From Mucilaginibacter gracilis (GTDB lineage: Bacteria; Bacteroidota; Bacteroidia; Sphingobacteriales; Sphingobacteriaceae), in assembly GCF_003633615.1 (NCBI RefSeq), contig NZ_RBKU01000001.1, positions 3,534,001 through 3,598,000 on the forward strand: a stretch of DNA of 64,000 nt. Reading direction: 5' to 3'. The notes beneath the pieces are model-generated. The model was not told the origin of the DNA, ran no database searches, and saw only the letters and a list, made by a program, of their open reading frames with translations. The first letter of the stretch is position 1, and every line of letters starts with the position of its first letter. This document shows positions 44,243-56,461 of this stretch, piece by piece. The position numbers and the translations under genes were made by a program.

Positions 44243-45187
44243 CTACATTATAGCCCGCTCGTAACCATCAATAAACCGCTTAAAAAAGCCGGATCGCGAT
44301 AGTAATAGGTTGAACAATGCTATGCCAACAATGGCGCAAGTTATCCCGGCAAGCACATCCAAAACATAATGGTGACTGAGGTAAACAGCCGCAAACCAAA
44401 TGCCAACTGTTACAGTAGCAAAAAACACATTAATAACACCCAGTTTATTTTTTAAGCCATAATACAAAACTATAACCGGGTAAGAGGAGTGGAGGGAAGG
44501 CATGGCCGCAAAAACGTTTGAACCCTTGGCGTAGATGGATTTAAACAGACCGATGTTAAAATAAGCATCAAACTTAGCAAGTCCTGCCGTATTGCCAGGG
44601 GTATGCGCCACAAAGTTAAAACCTTTATAGGCAACGTACCAGGGCGGTGCTGCGGCAAAGGTATAGTATATAATAAAGCCGATAAAGTTAACCAGCACAA
44701 AAGTAAGCAGGAACAATAAAAACTGCCTGCGTTTTTTAAAAAACAGATAAACGGCAAAAGCCATAGGTACGGGTATCCAGCATAAATAAAAAATGCCGCA
44801 CATGAGGTCTAAAAAACTATTGCCGTTGTAGCGCCAGTATTCGTTTGGTGTTAAAACTTTGCCGCTAATGTTGATACCAAAAATATGTTTCTCAGTATGG
44901 TATAAATCGGCTATGTGTACTGCGCTGTAGTTGTAATTTGGGAAGGCCTTCATATAATCGTATGTAATCCAATAAACGATAAAGATGGCAAACCCCGTAA
45001 TAAACTTACGCGATATGGCCGAAGCATAAAAAGCTAGGTTAAACAACAACACCAACACTAACTGATCGGTTTTGTAACCAACAACCAATGCCGATAACAG
45101 CAAATATGCCGCAGAAACGCCGCACGTAACCGTTATAGTTTTACGGTTGATGCTAACTGCCCCATTTGCGGCAGAGCCGTTACTCAT
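44243..45187 (-). CDS. PAP2-family inositol-phosphorylceramide synthase candidate
   Basis: 314 residues with at least six membrane spans. The PAP2 catalytic boxes are FAAMPSLHSSYPVIVLYYG (His233) and VYLSHHYVLDVLAGITCAI (His273, Asp277). Both match the AUR1/IPC synthase subgroup (MPSLHS, HHYxxD) rather than generic acid phosphatases. This subgroup moves phosphoinositol from phosphatidylinositol to ceramide. It is last of a five-gene tightly packed unit containing a PI-phosphate synthase candidate and a ceramide hydroxylase. The headgroup specificity is inferred from context. A ceramide-phosphate or other headgroup transferase is the alternative. Confidence 0.78.
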   Translation of the reverse strand: MSNGSAANGAVSINRKTITVTCGVSAAYLLLSALVVGYKTDQLVLVLLFNLAFYASAISRKFITGFAIFIVYWITYDYMKAFPNYNYSAVHIADLYHTEKHIFGINISGKVLTPNEYWRYNGNSFLDLMCGIFYLCWIPVPMAFAVYLFFKKRRQFLLFLLTFVLVNFIGFIIYYTFAAAPPWYVAYKGFNFVAHTPGNTAGLAKFDAYFNIGLFKSIYAKGSNVFAAMPSLHSSYPVIVLYYGLKNKLGVINVFFATVTVGIWFAAVYLSHHYVLDVLAGITCAIVGIALFNLLLSRSGFFKRFIDGYERAIM

Positions 45188-45189
45188 GC

Positions 45190-45810
45190 TTACTTGTTGG
45201 TAAAATGAGAGCGGAAAATGTTATCCCAAAAAGCCGAACTTACGCCGTAACCCTTGGTTGGGTCCTGGTAGTGGTGCAGCATATGATGTTGTTTAATTTT
45301 TTTCCACAAGCCCGATTTAAAGTTGAAATGGTGAATGGCATAATGTGTCATGTCATAAACCAAATAGCCACCTATAAACCCAGGGAAAAAAGCAAACACA
45401 TAGTTACCGGGCAAAATGGCACTAAACAAAAGGTAGAAGCCCAAAGCCAGCGGTATACTTGCCGATGGGGGTAACACAAGGCGTTTTAAATCGTTAGGGT
45501 AATCGTGGTGTACACCGTGAAAAATAAAGTGCAGGCGGTAGGCCCATTTTGCTTTGGGTACATAATGGAAAACAAAGCGGTGCATAACGTATTCAATAAA
45601 CGTCCACACAAATATGCCGGCCAAAAATAAGCCTGTAAAAGTAAGTACACTAATACCGGCGTCAAAAAACGATTTATAAATTAAAAAAACAATAACAGGT
45701 ATATAAATAACCAGCGGAATAAAAAAGTACACCTTAGAGAAAAACTCCAAAAGGTCACTTTTAAACATCCTTACAGATTCACTGGAATTTGACACATAAT
45801 TCTTCTTCAT
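45190..45810 (-). CDS. FA2H/Scs7-type fatty acid (ceramide) 2-hydroxylase
   Basis: 206 residues with four hydrophobic helices and the complete eight-or-more histidine di-iron set: EYVMHRFVFHYV (His77, His82), HFIFHGVHHDYPNDLKRLVL (His94, 98, 101, 102), YDMTHYAIHHFNF (His156, 160, 161) and HHMLHHYQDPTKGYGVSSAF (175-180). The order HRFxFH ... HGxHHxxPxDxxRLV ... HYxxHH ... HHY is that of Scs7/FA2H, which hydroxylates the acyl chain of ceramide at C-2. The cytochrome b5 domain of yeast Scs7 is missing, so electrons must come from elsewhere. It sits two bases from the IPC synthase candidate. Confidence 0.88.
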   Translation of the reverse strand: MKKNYVSNSSESVRMFKSDLLEFFSKVYFFIPLVIYIPVIVFLIYKSFFDAGISVLTFTGLFLAGIFVWTFIEYVMHRFVFHYVPKAKWAYRLHFIFHGVHHDYPNDLKRLVLPPSASIPLALGFYLLFSAILPGNYVFAFFPGFIGGYLVYDMTHYAIHHFNFKSGLWKKIKQHHMLHHYQDPTKGYGVSSAFWDNIFRSHFTNK

Positions 45811-45817
45811 TGCGCTT

Positions 45818-46405
45818 TCACGGTTTAAAACGTTCTACTATTTCTTTTCCGGTTGCAGGGTCGGTGCCCTTAACCTCAACGTATACCACATTAGGCAGCC
45901 AAAAGGTTCCGCCTTCAATTTTAATAAATATACGGTTCAGTATGGCTTGCTTTTTAGCAATTGTTGCAAAAATATGATATTTATTGTCTGTTTCCGCCTT
46001 CATTAAATAAAGGGGATACTTTTTGTACGATACAAAACGGATGTCAAATTTACCATTATCCAGTGGCTTAGTCACAAGTCCGTATGCAAATTTACGCTGA
46101 ATAAAGTTAAGTTCTTCCTTTTGCCCTTTTTCGTTGTATTTAATCCAATAAACATGCACCGGATTGGCAGGGTCGGGCTCTCCTTTACCGTTTAAATTTA
46201 TATCGTAAATTATGGTATTGGTATTGGGGTCGCGCTGCACATAAAACAGCTTGGCCACATTAGGCACAGGGAAATTAATTACTTTAGCCTTTCGGGAGGT
46301 TGTATCAATATCTGTTAATTTCGATACCCTAACTAATCTGTCCGAAGGTAAACATAGGTGAAATAGCAAGGCGAAATTTAACAGCAGGGCAGGGGCAATA
46401 TTCAT
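45818..46405 (-). CDS. DUF4833 periplasmic protein
   Basis: 195 residues. A short hydrophobic leader is followed by one beta-rich domain containing KLFYVQRDPNTNTIIYDINL, NPVHVYWIKYNEKGQKEELN and TFWLPNVVYVEVKGTDPATG. I recognise the pattern as DUF4833, which has no known function. It has neither histidine boxes nor transferase motifs. It is the third of five overlapping or near-touching genes of the lipid unit (8 and 7 bases to neighbours), which suggests a job in sphingolipid or inositol-lipid handling on the periplasmic side. Confidence 0.78.
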   Translation of the reverse strand: MNIAPALLLNFALLFHLCLPSDRLVRVSKLTDIDTTSRKAKVINFPVPNVAKLFYVQRDPNTNTIIYDINLNGKGEPDPANPVHVYWIKYNEKGQKEELNFIQRKFAYGLVTKPLDNGKFDIRFVSYKKYPLYLMKAETDNKYHIFATIAKKQAILNRIFIKIEGGTFWLPNVVYVEVKGTDPATGKEIVERFKP

Positions 46406-46413
46406 TATTGGTA

Positions 46414-47145
46414 TCAGCTTTCTTTATTTATTTTACTTTCGGAGGCTTCCATAGCTTTTTTGGCGTCGTATAAACGCTTAAAGGCCGTTATGTTTGATAG
46501 CACGGCCAGTATTACAATAGGAACAGTAAAAATGGTAATAGTTTCAAATACGTGGAAAGGTATGCCGGGTATATACAACTTATAATCGCCACCAATGTAT
46601 GACGATGATATGCCGCAAATAATGGCAAATAAACCAATAGTAACCACCCTTTCCGGGCGTTGCATCAGGCCACCTTTTAATTCAATTCCTAAGCCTTCGG
46701 CACGTGCGCGCACGTAGCTCACCATCATTGATCCTATAAGGGCTATAAAGGCAAATATGGAACTTAAAAAGTAGTGGTGGGCAACCAGGTAGTAGCAAAT
46801 CCCTAAAAACATAATCAATTCGCTATACCTATCCAGCACCGAGTCATACAAAGCGCCAAATTGCGAACTCATTTTGCCCAGGCGTGCAACCTGGCCGTCA
46901 AGCATATCAAACAATCCGGCAAATAATACAAGCGCGCCTGCCCAGCCTACATAGCTTAAATCGCCACGGTTGCCTTCTTCGGCTCCAAGTATAAATATCC
47001 CGGCAACGCCAAAGTTTAACAATAACCCAATGGTGGTTATGGCATTTGGCGTTAACCCAATTTTGATAAGTATTTTTACCAATGGGTCAATAACCTTGTA
47101 TATTCCTAATTGCAGGTTAACCCGTACAGTAGTTGCTTGTGCCAT
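46414..47145 (-). CDS. CDP-alcohol phosphotransferase, phosphatidylinositol-phosphate synthase candidate
   Basis: 243 residues, six membrane helices. The CDP-alcohol phosphatidyltransferase signature is complete: Asp80, Asp83, Gly84, Ala87, Arg88, Gly97, Asp101 and Asp105 ([20 protein letters not shown], then LYDSVLD). The four Asp hold two Mg2+ and the CDP-diacylglycerol. Alone this could be PgsA or PssA-like. In this unit, with inositol-3-phosphate synthase upstream and an AUR1-like transferase downstream, joining inositol-phosphate to CDP-diacylglycerol is the best-supported role. It starts 18 bases after the DUF5686 gene. Confidence 0.85.
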   Translation of the reverse strand: MAQATTVRVNLQLGIYKVIDPLVKILIKIGLTPNAITTIGLLLNFGVAGIFILGAEEGNRGDLSYVGWAGALVLFAGLFDMLDGQVARLGKMSSQFGALYDSVLDRYSELIMFLGICYYLVAHHYFLSSIFAFIALIGSMMVSYVRARAEGLGIELKGGLMQRPERVVTIGLFAIICGISSSYIGGDYKLYIPGIPFHVFETITIFTVPIVILAVLSNITAFKRLYDAKKAMEASESKINKES

Positions 47146-47163
47146 AGCAGTATCTTTTTTATT

Positions 47164-49701
47164 TTAAAAATCTAATCTTGCCCTGGTTCTAATACCAAAC
47201 TGTGGCGCATTAGGGTGGTCAAGGTAGTTAAAGCGCTCTACCAGGTCAACCCTAAAAAACTTTAATATATTGCCTATACCAATACTACCTTCGGTATAAG
47301 GTTTACCGTTTAAACTATAGGTTAAAGGTACTCCCGCGCTATTAACCGGGAATTGTATTAACGACGAATGAAGGGCCGGATTGTTTTCGTCGCGAATGCC
47401 GCCGTATAATGCCTTAAAGGTTATAAACTCGCGAAACTTTAATCGTTTAAATAACGGTATCTTGTTAAATATAAATCCGTTAAAGCAATGGTCAATGTTT
47501 ACGCTTGCGTAATGGTCGCTCACAAACTCCATAAAATTCATTAAGTTATACGAGTCAAACTGATAAGCGTAAGTTTGGTTTGCCCTATGTATGGTTAATA
47601 ACGGAAAAGGCAATTTACCTAAGGTATAACCACCCTCAACACTAAAGTCGGTATACCCTAATTGCGATAAATAAAAGCGTTTATCAATTTTTGCGTGCAA
47701 CGTTTGGTAGGTGTATTGGCTGTTTAAAACACCCTTAAAGCTTTGCGTATAATCAAACTCCAAAATAGGGTATTTGCTTGGTATGGTAATGCGGTATATT
47801 TTACCCTGTATCAACTGCTCGTGAGGCGCATAACGGAAACCTACATTAACTTCGGTTGTAGTAATACTGGGTATGGAGTTGGGCACGCCATCAACTGTAT
47901 TATTAAAATACAACGATCCTGCCGGCGATTGTTTCCAGTTTCTTAACCCTACCGAGTACGAGAAATGGCTCTCAAATTCGCGCACGTAATCTATTTTATA
48001 AAAGTCGTTATACAGGTATTTGTCGTTTACGCCACGTTTAAACGATAGTAAAAAGTTGTCTTCGGATACAAACTGTAAATTGGCACCCGGTATTTTGGTA
48101 TCGCGCTGTATACTGGCCCTAATGTAATTTTGTGGGAACTTGTAAATGGTTTTATTATTGATGGAGTATGTTGCGCTTAAAAAATATTTCCAGCGTTCGT
48201 CTTTAAAGCCATAGGCACCATAGGTTTCAAAGTAATAGCGTTTGCTTAATTCGGGCGTTGTACGTCCGCCAAAACGCAGGCGCAGGCCCTCAATGGGGTT
48301 AAAGCTGTAAAAGGTATTTGCCGGCCCAATTTCAAACGGACCAAACGATTTATAACCAGCCAGCAACAATGATGCAATATCCATGGTGCGCCTAAACGAC
48401 GGGATGGTTTGCAAACTATCTATATTTTTGTAAACCTTTGATTCTGCCGTTGTAAGCGTGTCTTTACCGCGGCTCTCAACCCAAAAATTATTGCTGCGCT
48501 CTTTGGCCTCGTCAGATACATATCCGCTTAATCCCTCGTAGGTAGTATCGGGCCTCGCTTTGTTTAATAAATAGTTTCTGTATGATACGGTACGCTGGCC
48601 AAACAAACTTGTTTTTCCCTTTTTGGTGATACCAAAATCGGCCATCATATCGCTTCTTATCAATTGGTATCGGCCATACTGGTTTCTTTCAAAATCAAGG
48701 TTCACATTCATATTGCGCACCCAGTTGAGGTTTATTTTATTGTTGATTAATAATTTAGCCTGTTGTACAGCATAATTGGTATCAATAGTAACGTAAAGTT
48801 TTCCCTCAAACAGCATATCGGTTGTGTTACGGGGGGTAAAGCTAAGTTCAACCAGTTTTTGAGTACCATCTGTTACGGTATCGGTAATAAAAAATTTGTA
48901 AAAGGTAGGCGCCTCATCAGCTATAGGGCTCAAAAACTGATTGGTCATTAAAAAAATGTTGTTCGAATAAATATCCACATCAGAGTACATCCTGTTGAGG
49001 TAGGCATTCATACCGTCGTCATCAATAAAACTGCCAAAATTTACTTTTTTCGAACCTATTACCACTGCTTTTTTAACCTCGGGCTTTTTGCGATAATAAA
49101 CCTGCGTTAATTTTTCGTCGAGATATACAGGTAGTAACGATTTGCCGGGTACAATTGTTGAGTCGCGGTTATCAAACAAAAATTTATACGAACGGAATAT
49201 TTTTTTATTGCCAATATCCATTGAGAGGTTGGCTAACGAGAACTGTAATTTCTCGTATTGCTGATATTCGGCGTAATCATAACCTTGTATGCGGTTAAGG
49301 TCTTTATGTTCAATCACCTTCCTTATTAATTCAACCGCAGGGTTATCTTTATTACGGTAACGCGTTTTTTTGGCCGAGTTTACTTTAACCTCGTTTAAGG
49401 TTTGCCCTTCGGGATAAAGCCTGATATTAAAGGTTTGAACTTCGCCGGGTATAATGTTAATGGTAACTGTTTTATAACCCAGGTAGGTTATTTTTATTTT
49501 ATCTAATGTTTTGCCGGTTTTTAAAATATAGTTACCGGTAGCATCGGTACTTGTGCCAATATTAGTACCAGGAAATGCTACAGATACATAAGGCAAAGGC
49601 TGTTTGGTATTTACATCGGTAATTATACCTTTTACAACGGTAACCTGGCCCTTAGCAATTATTGAGAAAATTATAAAAAAGAATAAAAGAATATGCTTCA
49701 T
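47164..49701 (-). CDS. DUF5686 outer-membrane protein with CarboxypepD-reg-like domain
   Basis: 845 residues. Signal peptide (ends near AKGQ), then a carboxypeptidase-regulatory-like beta-sandwich at about 20-105 (GIITDVNTKQPLPYVSVAFP), a linker region with AVELIRKVIEHKDLNRIQGY typical of DUF5686, and a large beta-barrel-like remainder ending RTRARLDF, a C-terminal aromatic strand as in outer-membrane proteins. DUF5686 members are common in Bacteroidota with no assigned role. It leads the five-gene lipid unit and has its own -10-like element (TACATTTG on the minus strand, 49771-49778). A part in moving lipids across the envelope is conjecture. Confidence 0.85.
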   Translation of the reverse strand: MKHILLFFFIIFSIIAKGQVTVVKGIITDVNTKQPLPYVSVAFPGTNIGTSTDATGNYILKTGKTLDKIKITYLGYKTVTINIIPGEVQTFNIRLYPEGQTLNEVKVNSAKKTRYRNKDNPAVELIRKVIEHKDLNRIQGYDYAEYQQYEKLQFSLANLSMDIGNKKIFRSYKFLFDNRDSTIVPGKSLLPVYLDEKLTQVYYRKKPEVKKAVVIGSKKVNFGSFIDDDGMNAYLNRMYSDVDIYSNNIFLMTNQFLSPIADEAPTFYKFFITDTVTDGTQKLVELSFTPRNTTDMLFEGKLYVTIDTNYAVQQAKLLINNKINLNWVRNMNVNLDFERNQYGRYQLIRSDMMADFGITKKGKTSLFGQRTVSYRNYLLNKARPDTTYEGLSGYVSDEAKERSNNFWVESRGKDTLTTAESKVYKNIDSLQTIPSFRRTMDIASLLLAGYKSFGPFEIGPANTFYSFNPIEGLRLRFGGRTTPELSKRYYFETYGAYGFKDERWKYFLSATYSINNKTIYKFPQNYIRASIQRDTKIPGANLQFVSEDNFLLSFKRGVNDKYLYNDFYKIDYVREFESHFSYSVGLRNWKQSPAGSLYFNNTVDGVPNSIPSITTTEVNVGFRYAPHEQLIQGKIYRITIPSKYPILEFDYTQSFKGVLNSQYTYQTLHAKIDKRFYLSQLGYTDFSVEGGYTLGKLPFPLLTIHRANQTYAYQFDSYNLMNFMEFVSDHYASVNIDHCFNGFIFNKIPLFKRLKFREFITFKALYGGIRDENNPALHSSLIQFPVNSAGVPLTYSLNGKPYTEGSIGIGNILKFFRVDLVERFNYLDHPNAPQFGIRTRARLDF

Positions 49702-50043
49702 TTTGTTATTAATACGTTTTATTGTACCCTATAGATTTTTTGACTAAAAACTACCGGTAATCAAACATCGCAAATGTAAAAAAAATCATGTTAGACGTTT
49801 GTGGTCAAAAAGTCAAATCTCAATTGTTATAGAGGTATTAAAAACGTGTTAATGTTACATTAATTTGCCCTAAAAAGCACGCATGTTATTAAATTAACAT
49901 CCAAACAAGCAAGCTTTTTATTTTTATCAGCAATATGTTGCGGGGTTTTGGCAGTTAAAGCAGCTTAGCTATAGCCAACTTAATAAAACCCGGAGCCTAT
50001 CTAATTTGCATTAAACGGCACCGGGTTTATCAAAAAACATATT
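49702..50043. other. 342-base gap between the two lipid operons
   Basis: Holds the terminator of the inositol-3-phosphate synthase gene (49985-50028) and the likely promoter of the DUF5686 unit (minus-strand TACATTTG at 49771-49778, with no TTTG at the ideal distance). No gene is visible. The terminator shows the two lipid units are transcribed separately. Confidence 0.6.
49985..50028 (-). terminator. Terminator after the inositol-3-phosphate synthase gene
   Basis: aaacccgg (49986-49993) pairs with ccgggttt (50021-50028), with additional inner pairing (agcc/ggc). A/T-rich flanks give UUUUAUU on the minus strand. It lies 15 bases past the gene's stop. Confidence 0.8.
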
Positions 50044-51369
50044 TTACATCGATTCTACCAGGTCCTGGTAATAATCTAAACCAAGGTGTGTTATTAAATC
50101 CTCGCCCATCATATGGCGCAGGGTATTTTGCAGTTTAATTAACTGTTTAAAAATATCGTGTTCTGGTTTTAAGCCCGGCGCCGTTTGCGGCGATTTTAGG
50201 TAAAACGATAACCACTCTTGTATGCCGCTCATATTGGCGCGTTTGGCAAGATCCATAAACAAAGCCAAATCCAAAACAATTGGAGCCGCTAAAATAGAAT
50301 CGCGGCACAAAAAGTTAATTTTGATTTGCATTTCATAACCCAGCCAGCCAAAAATATCAACATTATCCCAGCTCTCTTTATTATCGCCGCGGGGCGGATA
50401 ATAATTGATACGCACCTTATGGTACAAGTCGCCATAGAGTTCGGGATTAATCTCGGGTTGGAAAATTTCTTCCAAAACGCTCAATTTTGATACTTCCTTA
50501 GTTTTAAAATTATCCGGATCATCCAAAACCCAACCATCACGGTTTCCTAAGATGTTGGTAGAAAACCAACCTTTTACGCCCAGTGCCCTTGCTGTTAAAC
50601 CGGGTGCTAAAATGGTTTTCATTAAAGTTTGGCCGGTTTTAAAATCTTTTCCGGCTATTGGTGTATTTGTAATTTTTGAAAGCTCAACCAGTGCAGGTAT
50701 ATCAACCGTAAGGTTAGGGGCGCCGTTAGCAAAGGCTACGCCTAATTTTAAGGCAGCGTAAGCATATATCATACTTGGCGCAATGCGTTCGTCGTTATCC
50801 TTTAAAGCTTGCTCAAAGCTTTCAACCGTTTGGTGGATTTCCGATTCTTCAAAATATATCTCGGTCGATCCGCACCAAACCATTACAATGCGGCTGCAAC
50901 CGTTTGCCGCTTTAAAGGCTTCAATATCGTTCATAACCTGTTGGGCAAGGTCATGGCGGGTGGTAAATTCTTTAATGTGTGTGCCGGTAAGGTTTTTTAC
51001 GTAGTTGTGGTCAAAAGCGGCCTTCATAGGCACAATTGCCTCAAGCGGGCCCTTAACGGCATCTAGCAGGTGCTGATCTAAAACTTTTGCGTTTGATGCC
51101 GCCTGGTAAACGTTATCGTCATAAACATCCCATCCGCCAAAAACAATATCTTCAAGGCTCGCCAAAGGTACAAAATCTTTAATTTTGGGGTAGCGGTTTT
51201 CGGTACGTTTGCCTAAACGTATGCTGCTCATTTGCGTTAACGAGCCAATAGGCTGTGATATTCCCTTTTTAACTGCTTCAACCCCGGCTATGAGCGTTGT
51301 AGCAACAGCTCCTAAACCCGGAATAAGGATGCCTAATTTACCTTCGGCTGGTTCAATGTTTGTTTTCAT
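50044..51369 (-). CDS. Inositol-3-phosphate synthase
   Basis: 441 residues. LGILIPGLGAVATTLIAGVE (about 12-31) is the NAD-binding GLGxV loop of myo-inositol-1-phosphate synthases. IKINFLCRDSILAAPIVLDL near 365 is the conserved catalytic/tetramer region (IPS signature), and GYEMQIKINF precedes it. The length is that of the compact bacterial form, shorter than eukaryotic INO1 (over 500). It converts glucose-6-phosphate to inositol-3-phosphate with internal NAD recycling and thus provides the inositol for phosphatidylinositol. There is a 98-base gap from the upstream reductase gene, and a terminator follows. Confidence 0.93.
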   Translation of the reverse strand: MKTNIEPAEGKLGILIPGLGAVATTLIAGVEAVKKGISQPIGSLTQMSSIRLGKRTENRYPKIKDFVPLASLEDIVFGGWDVYDDNVYQAASNAKVLDQHLLDAVKGPLEAIVPMKAAFDHNYVKNLTGTHIKEFTTRHDLAQQVMNDIEAFKAANGCSRIVMVWCGSTEIYFEESEIHQTVESFEQALKDNDERIAPSMIYAYAALKLGVAFANGAPNLTVDIPALVELSKITNTPIAGKDFKTGQTLMKTILAPGLTARALGVKGWFSTNILGNRDGWVLDDPDNFKTKEVSKLSVLEEIFQPEINPELYGDLYHKVRINYYPPRGDNKESWDNVDIFGWLGYEMQIKINFLCRDSILAAPIVLDLALFMDLAKRANMSGIQEWLSFYLKSPQTAPGLKPEHDIFKQLIKLQNTLRHMMGEDLITHLGLDYYQDLVESM

Positions 51370-51467
51370 TCGATATTTGTTTTGAGATAAAACCTTTGTT
51401 TAGCCCTTAATTGGCAAAATCAAAAGGTTTTCATTATAGATATTTATTAGTAGTAATATATTAAAAT

Positions 51468-52453
51468 TTAAAGCCAGTTGTGTTTTTTATACCACGCAAA
51501 GGTATTTTCCAGCCCCTTTTTTAGGTCATATTCAGGTAAATAATTTAAATCCTGTGTCACATTTTTGATATCACAAATCCAGTTAACGGCATTAAGTTCA
51601 CTCAGCTTTTCAATATTTAAGGCTGGGGTTTTATTACTGCGTGCATATAGTTTTTGTAACAATGCGGCAAGGGCTTTTATAAGCAATAAGGGCAAATGTA
51701 CCTTAATTGTTTTTTTATTTAACACCTGTTTAGTAAAATTTGCCAGGGCATACCTATTGTAAGTTTTACCATCACTCACGTTATAAGCTCTGTTTTTAAT
51801 TGGAAGCTTTAACGCGCTTACGGTTAGTTTTGCCAAATCATCAACGTAAATAAAACTGAGGTGTTGTTCAATACGGCCAATATAAGGTTCAAAACCTTTA
51901 CTAAACTGTTTTAGTATAATAAAAATGCCTGTATCTCTGGGGCCGTAAACCGCAGTTGGCCTTAAAATGAGGAGTGGCAGGCCAGGTAGTGCAGTTATTT
52001 TTTGCTCGGCCAGCAATTTACTACGGCCATAGGCGGTTACCGGGTTGGGTAAAGTATCATCGGTAATAATGCCGTTAAGTGTAGGTAATGGCCCTAATGC
52101 AGCAAGGCTACTTAAAAAAATAAATTTTTTTATAGGCACTTTACTTTGCAAAACTGCTTTGGCAAGGTTAAGGGTGTATTGGGCGTTTACGCGGTTATAA
52201 TCTTCTTCGGTTTTGGCGGCTGTTACACCTGCGGCGTGTATAATGTAAGTGTATTGCTTATCTTCAATATCTTTGGCGAGGGCATCAACACTACTAAAAT
52301 CCGGAAAGGTATATTGAATATCAAATTTTGCGAGATGATTTGTTTTGCTGCTTTCCCTAACCGCGGCGTAAACATCGAGGTTGTTTTTTAAGGCGTTTTT
52401 TACCAAATGATAACCAACAAAACCACTTGCGCCGGTTATTAAAACCCGCTCCT

Positions 52454-52457
<4 letters not shown>
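51468..52457 (-). CDS. NAD-dependent epimerase/reductase, ketosphingolipid reductase candidate
   Basis: 329 residues, extended short-chain dehydrogenase: VLITGASGFVGYHLVKNALK (1-22) and catalytic Ser (FLSSLA, about 116), Tyr143 and Lys147 (TAYGRSKLLAEQK). The C-terminal part is typical of sugar-nucleotide epimerases, but the neighbours are serine palmitoyltransferase and a GNAT-type ceramide synthase. In bacteria with this arrangement (for example Caulobacter, whose CerR is an NAD-epimerase-like protein) it reduces the 3-keto group of the ceramide precursor. Its start overlaps the upstream acyltransferase gene by four bases (ATGA). Function from context. Confidence 0.82.
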
Positions 52458-55112
<2,655 letters not shown>

Positions 55113-56447
55113 ATGAAAAAACTTTTGTATCATGTTTTAACAATTATAATCATTTGTTTTTTATTTCGGGCAAACGGGTTTGCACAAATAAAAAACGACA
55201 CCACAACATCGGTAGTTTCGCTTCAGCAATGCATCAGTTTTGCCTTGCGCAATCAACCGGCTACAAGGCAAGCCAGTATTGACGAGCAAATAAACGAGCG
55301 CACCATATCTATCGGCCTTGCCGATTGGTTGCCACAGGTTAATGCCACAGGCAGTGCCCAGCATTACTTTCAATTGCCGGTAACTTATATTAATAATAGC
55401 TACCAGCCAACCAGCGCGCCAAATACCTCTACATTGGGTGTGGGTGCAACGCAGGTACTATACAATAATACCGTAGCACTTGCTGCCCATACAGCAAAAT
55501 ATAGCCGCGAATATTTTAAAGAAAACTCAGCGAGCAGCCAAATTAATGTAGTATCCGATGTAAGCAATGCTTTTTATGATGTGCTTCTATCCGGAAAGCA
55601 ATTATCGATAATTAACCAGGATATTGTGCGCCTGCAACGCAGTTTAAAAGACGCCTACGCGCAGTATCAAGCCGGTATTGTTGATAAAATTGATTATAAA
55701 CAAGCTACCATAGCGCTTAATAACGAGTTTGCAAGCCGCAAGCAAGCGCAGGAAGCAATATTGAGTAAAACGGCTTATTTAAAGCAAATAATGGGTTTCG
55801 ATCCGGCAAAACCCGTACAACTTGCCTACGATTCGGCCCAGTTGGAAAAGGAAACTGTGATTGATACTACGCAAATTTTAGATGTAAATAACCGTATTGA
55901 GTATAAGTTGCTGCAAACCCAAAAAATACTGCAAAACATTAATGTTGATTATTACCGGTGGGGTTGGTTGCCGTCGGTATCGGCATTCGGCAATTATAAT
56001 TTGGGGTATTTTAACCCTAACGTGCAAGATTTGTATAGCCGCTCGTTCCCTAACTCGTATGCCGGCGTAAGCTTGTCTATCCCTATTTTTACGGGTACCA
56101 AACGGTTACAAAACTTAAGCAAGGCCAGGTTACAGGTTGAGCGTGCCGATTTGGATTTAGTAAACACGCGCAACGTAATAAACACGCAATATACACAGGC
56201 CCTGGCAGGTTATAAAAGCAACTTTAATGATTACCGCATCTTAAAACAAAATGTTGAATTGGCTACCGATGTGTATAATGTGGTAACGTTACAATACCGG
56301 GAAGGTATAAAAACGTACCTCAATGTAATTAACGCCCAGTCGGACTTGCGCACCTCGCAGCTTAATTATTACAACGCTTTGTTTAACCTGCTCTCGAGCA
56401 AAATAGATCTTCAAAAATCACTCGGAACACTTTCCACCCAATATTAA
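55113..56447 (+). CDS. TolC-family outer-membrane efflux protein
   Basis: 444 residues: a signal peptide (ends near GFAQ), then two homologous halves of the OEP fold. Long helical segments include ARLQVERADLDLVNTRNVIN (second half) and ALNNEFASRKQAQEAILSK (first half); barrel strands near QATRQASIDEQ and GVSLSIPIFTG. It forms the trimeric exit duct. The stop lies 14 bases before the adaptor start. First gene of a complete tripartite pump, divergent from the sphingolipid operon. Confidence 0.92.
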   Translation: MKKLLYHVLTIIIICFLFRANGFAQIKNDTTTSVVSLQQCISFALRNQPATRQASIDEQINERTISIGLADWLPQVNATGSAQHYFQLPVTYINNSYQPTSAPNTSTLGVGATQVLYNNTVALAAHTAKYSREYFKENSASSQINVVSDVSNAFYDVLLSGKQLSIINQDIVRLQRSLKDAYAQYQAGIVDKIDYKQATIALNNEFASRKQAQEAILSKTAYLKQIMGFDPAKPVQLAYDSAQLEKETVIDTTQILDVNNRIEYKLLQTQKILQNINVDYYRWGWLPSVSAFGNYNLGYFNPNVQDLYSRSFPNSYAGVSLSIPIFTGTKRLQNLSKARLQVERADLDLVNTRNVINTQYTQALAGYKSNFNDYRILKQNVELATDVYNVVTLQYREGIKTYLNVINAQSDLRTSQLNYYNALFNLLSSKIDLQKSLGTLSTQY

Positions 56448-56461
56448 TACACTACTTAGTT

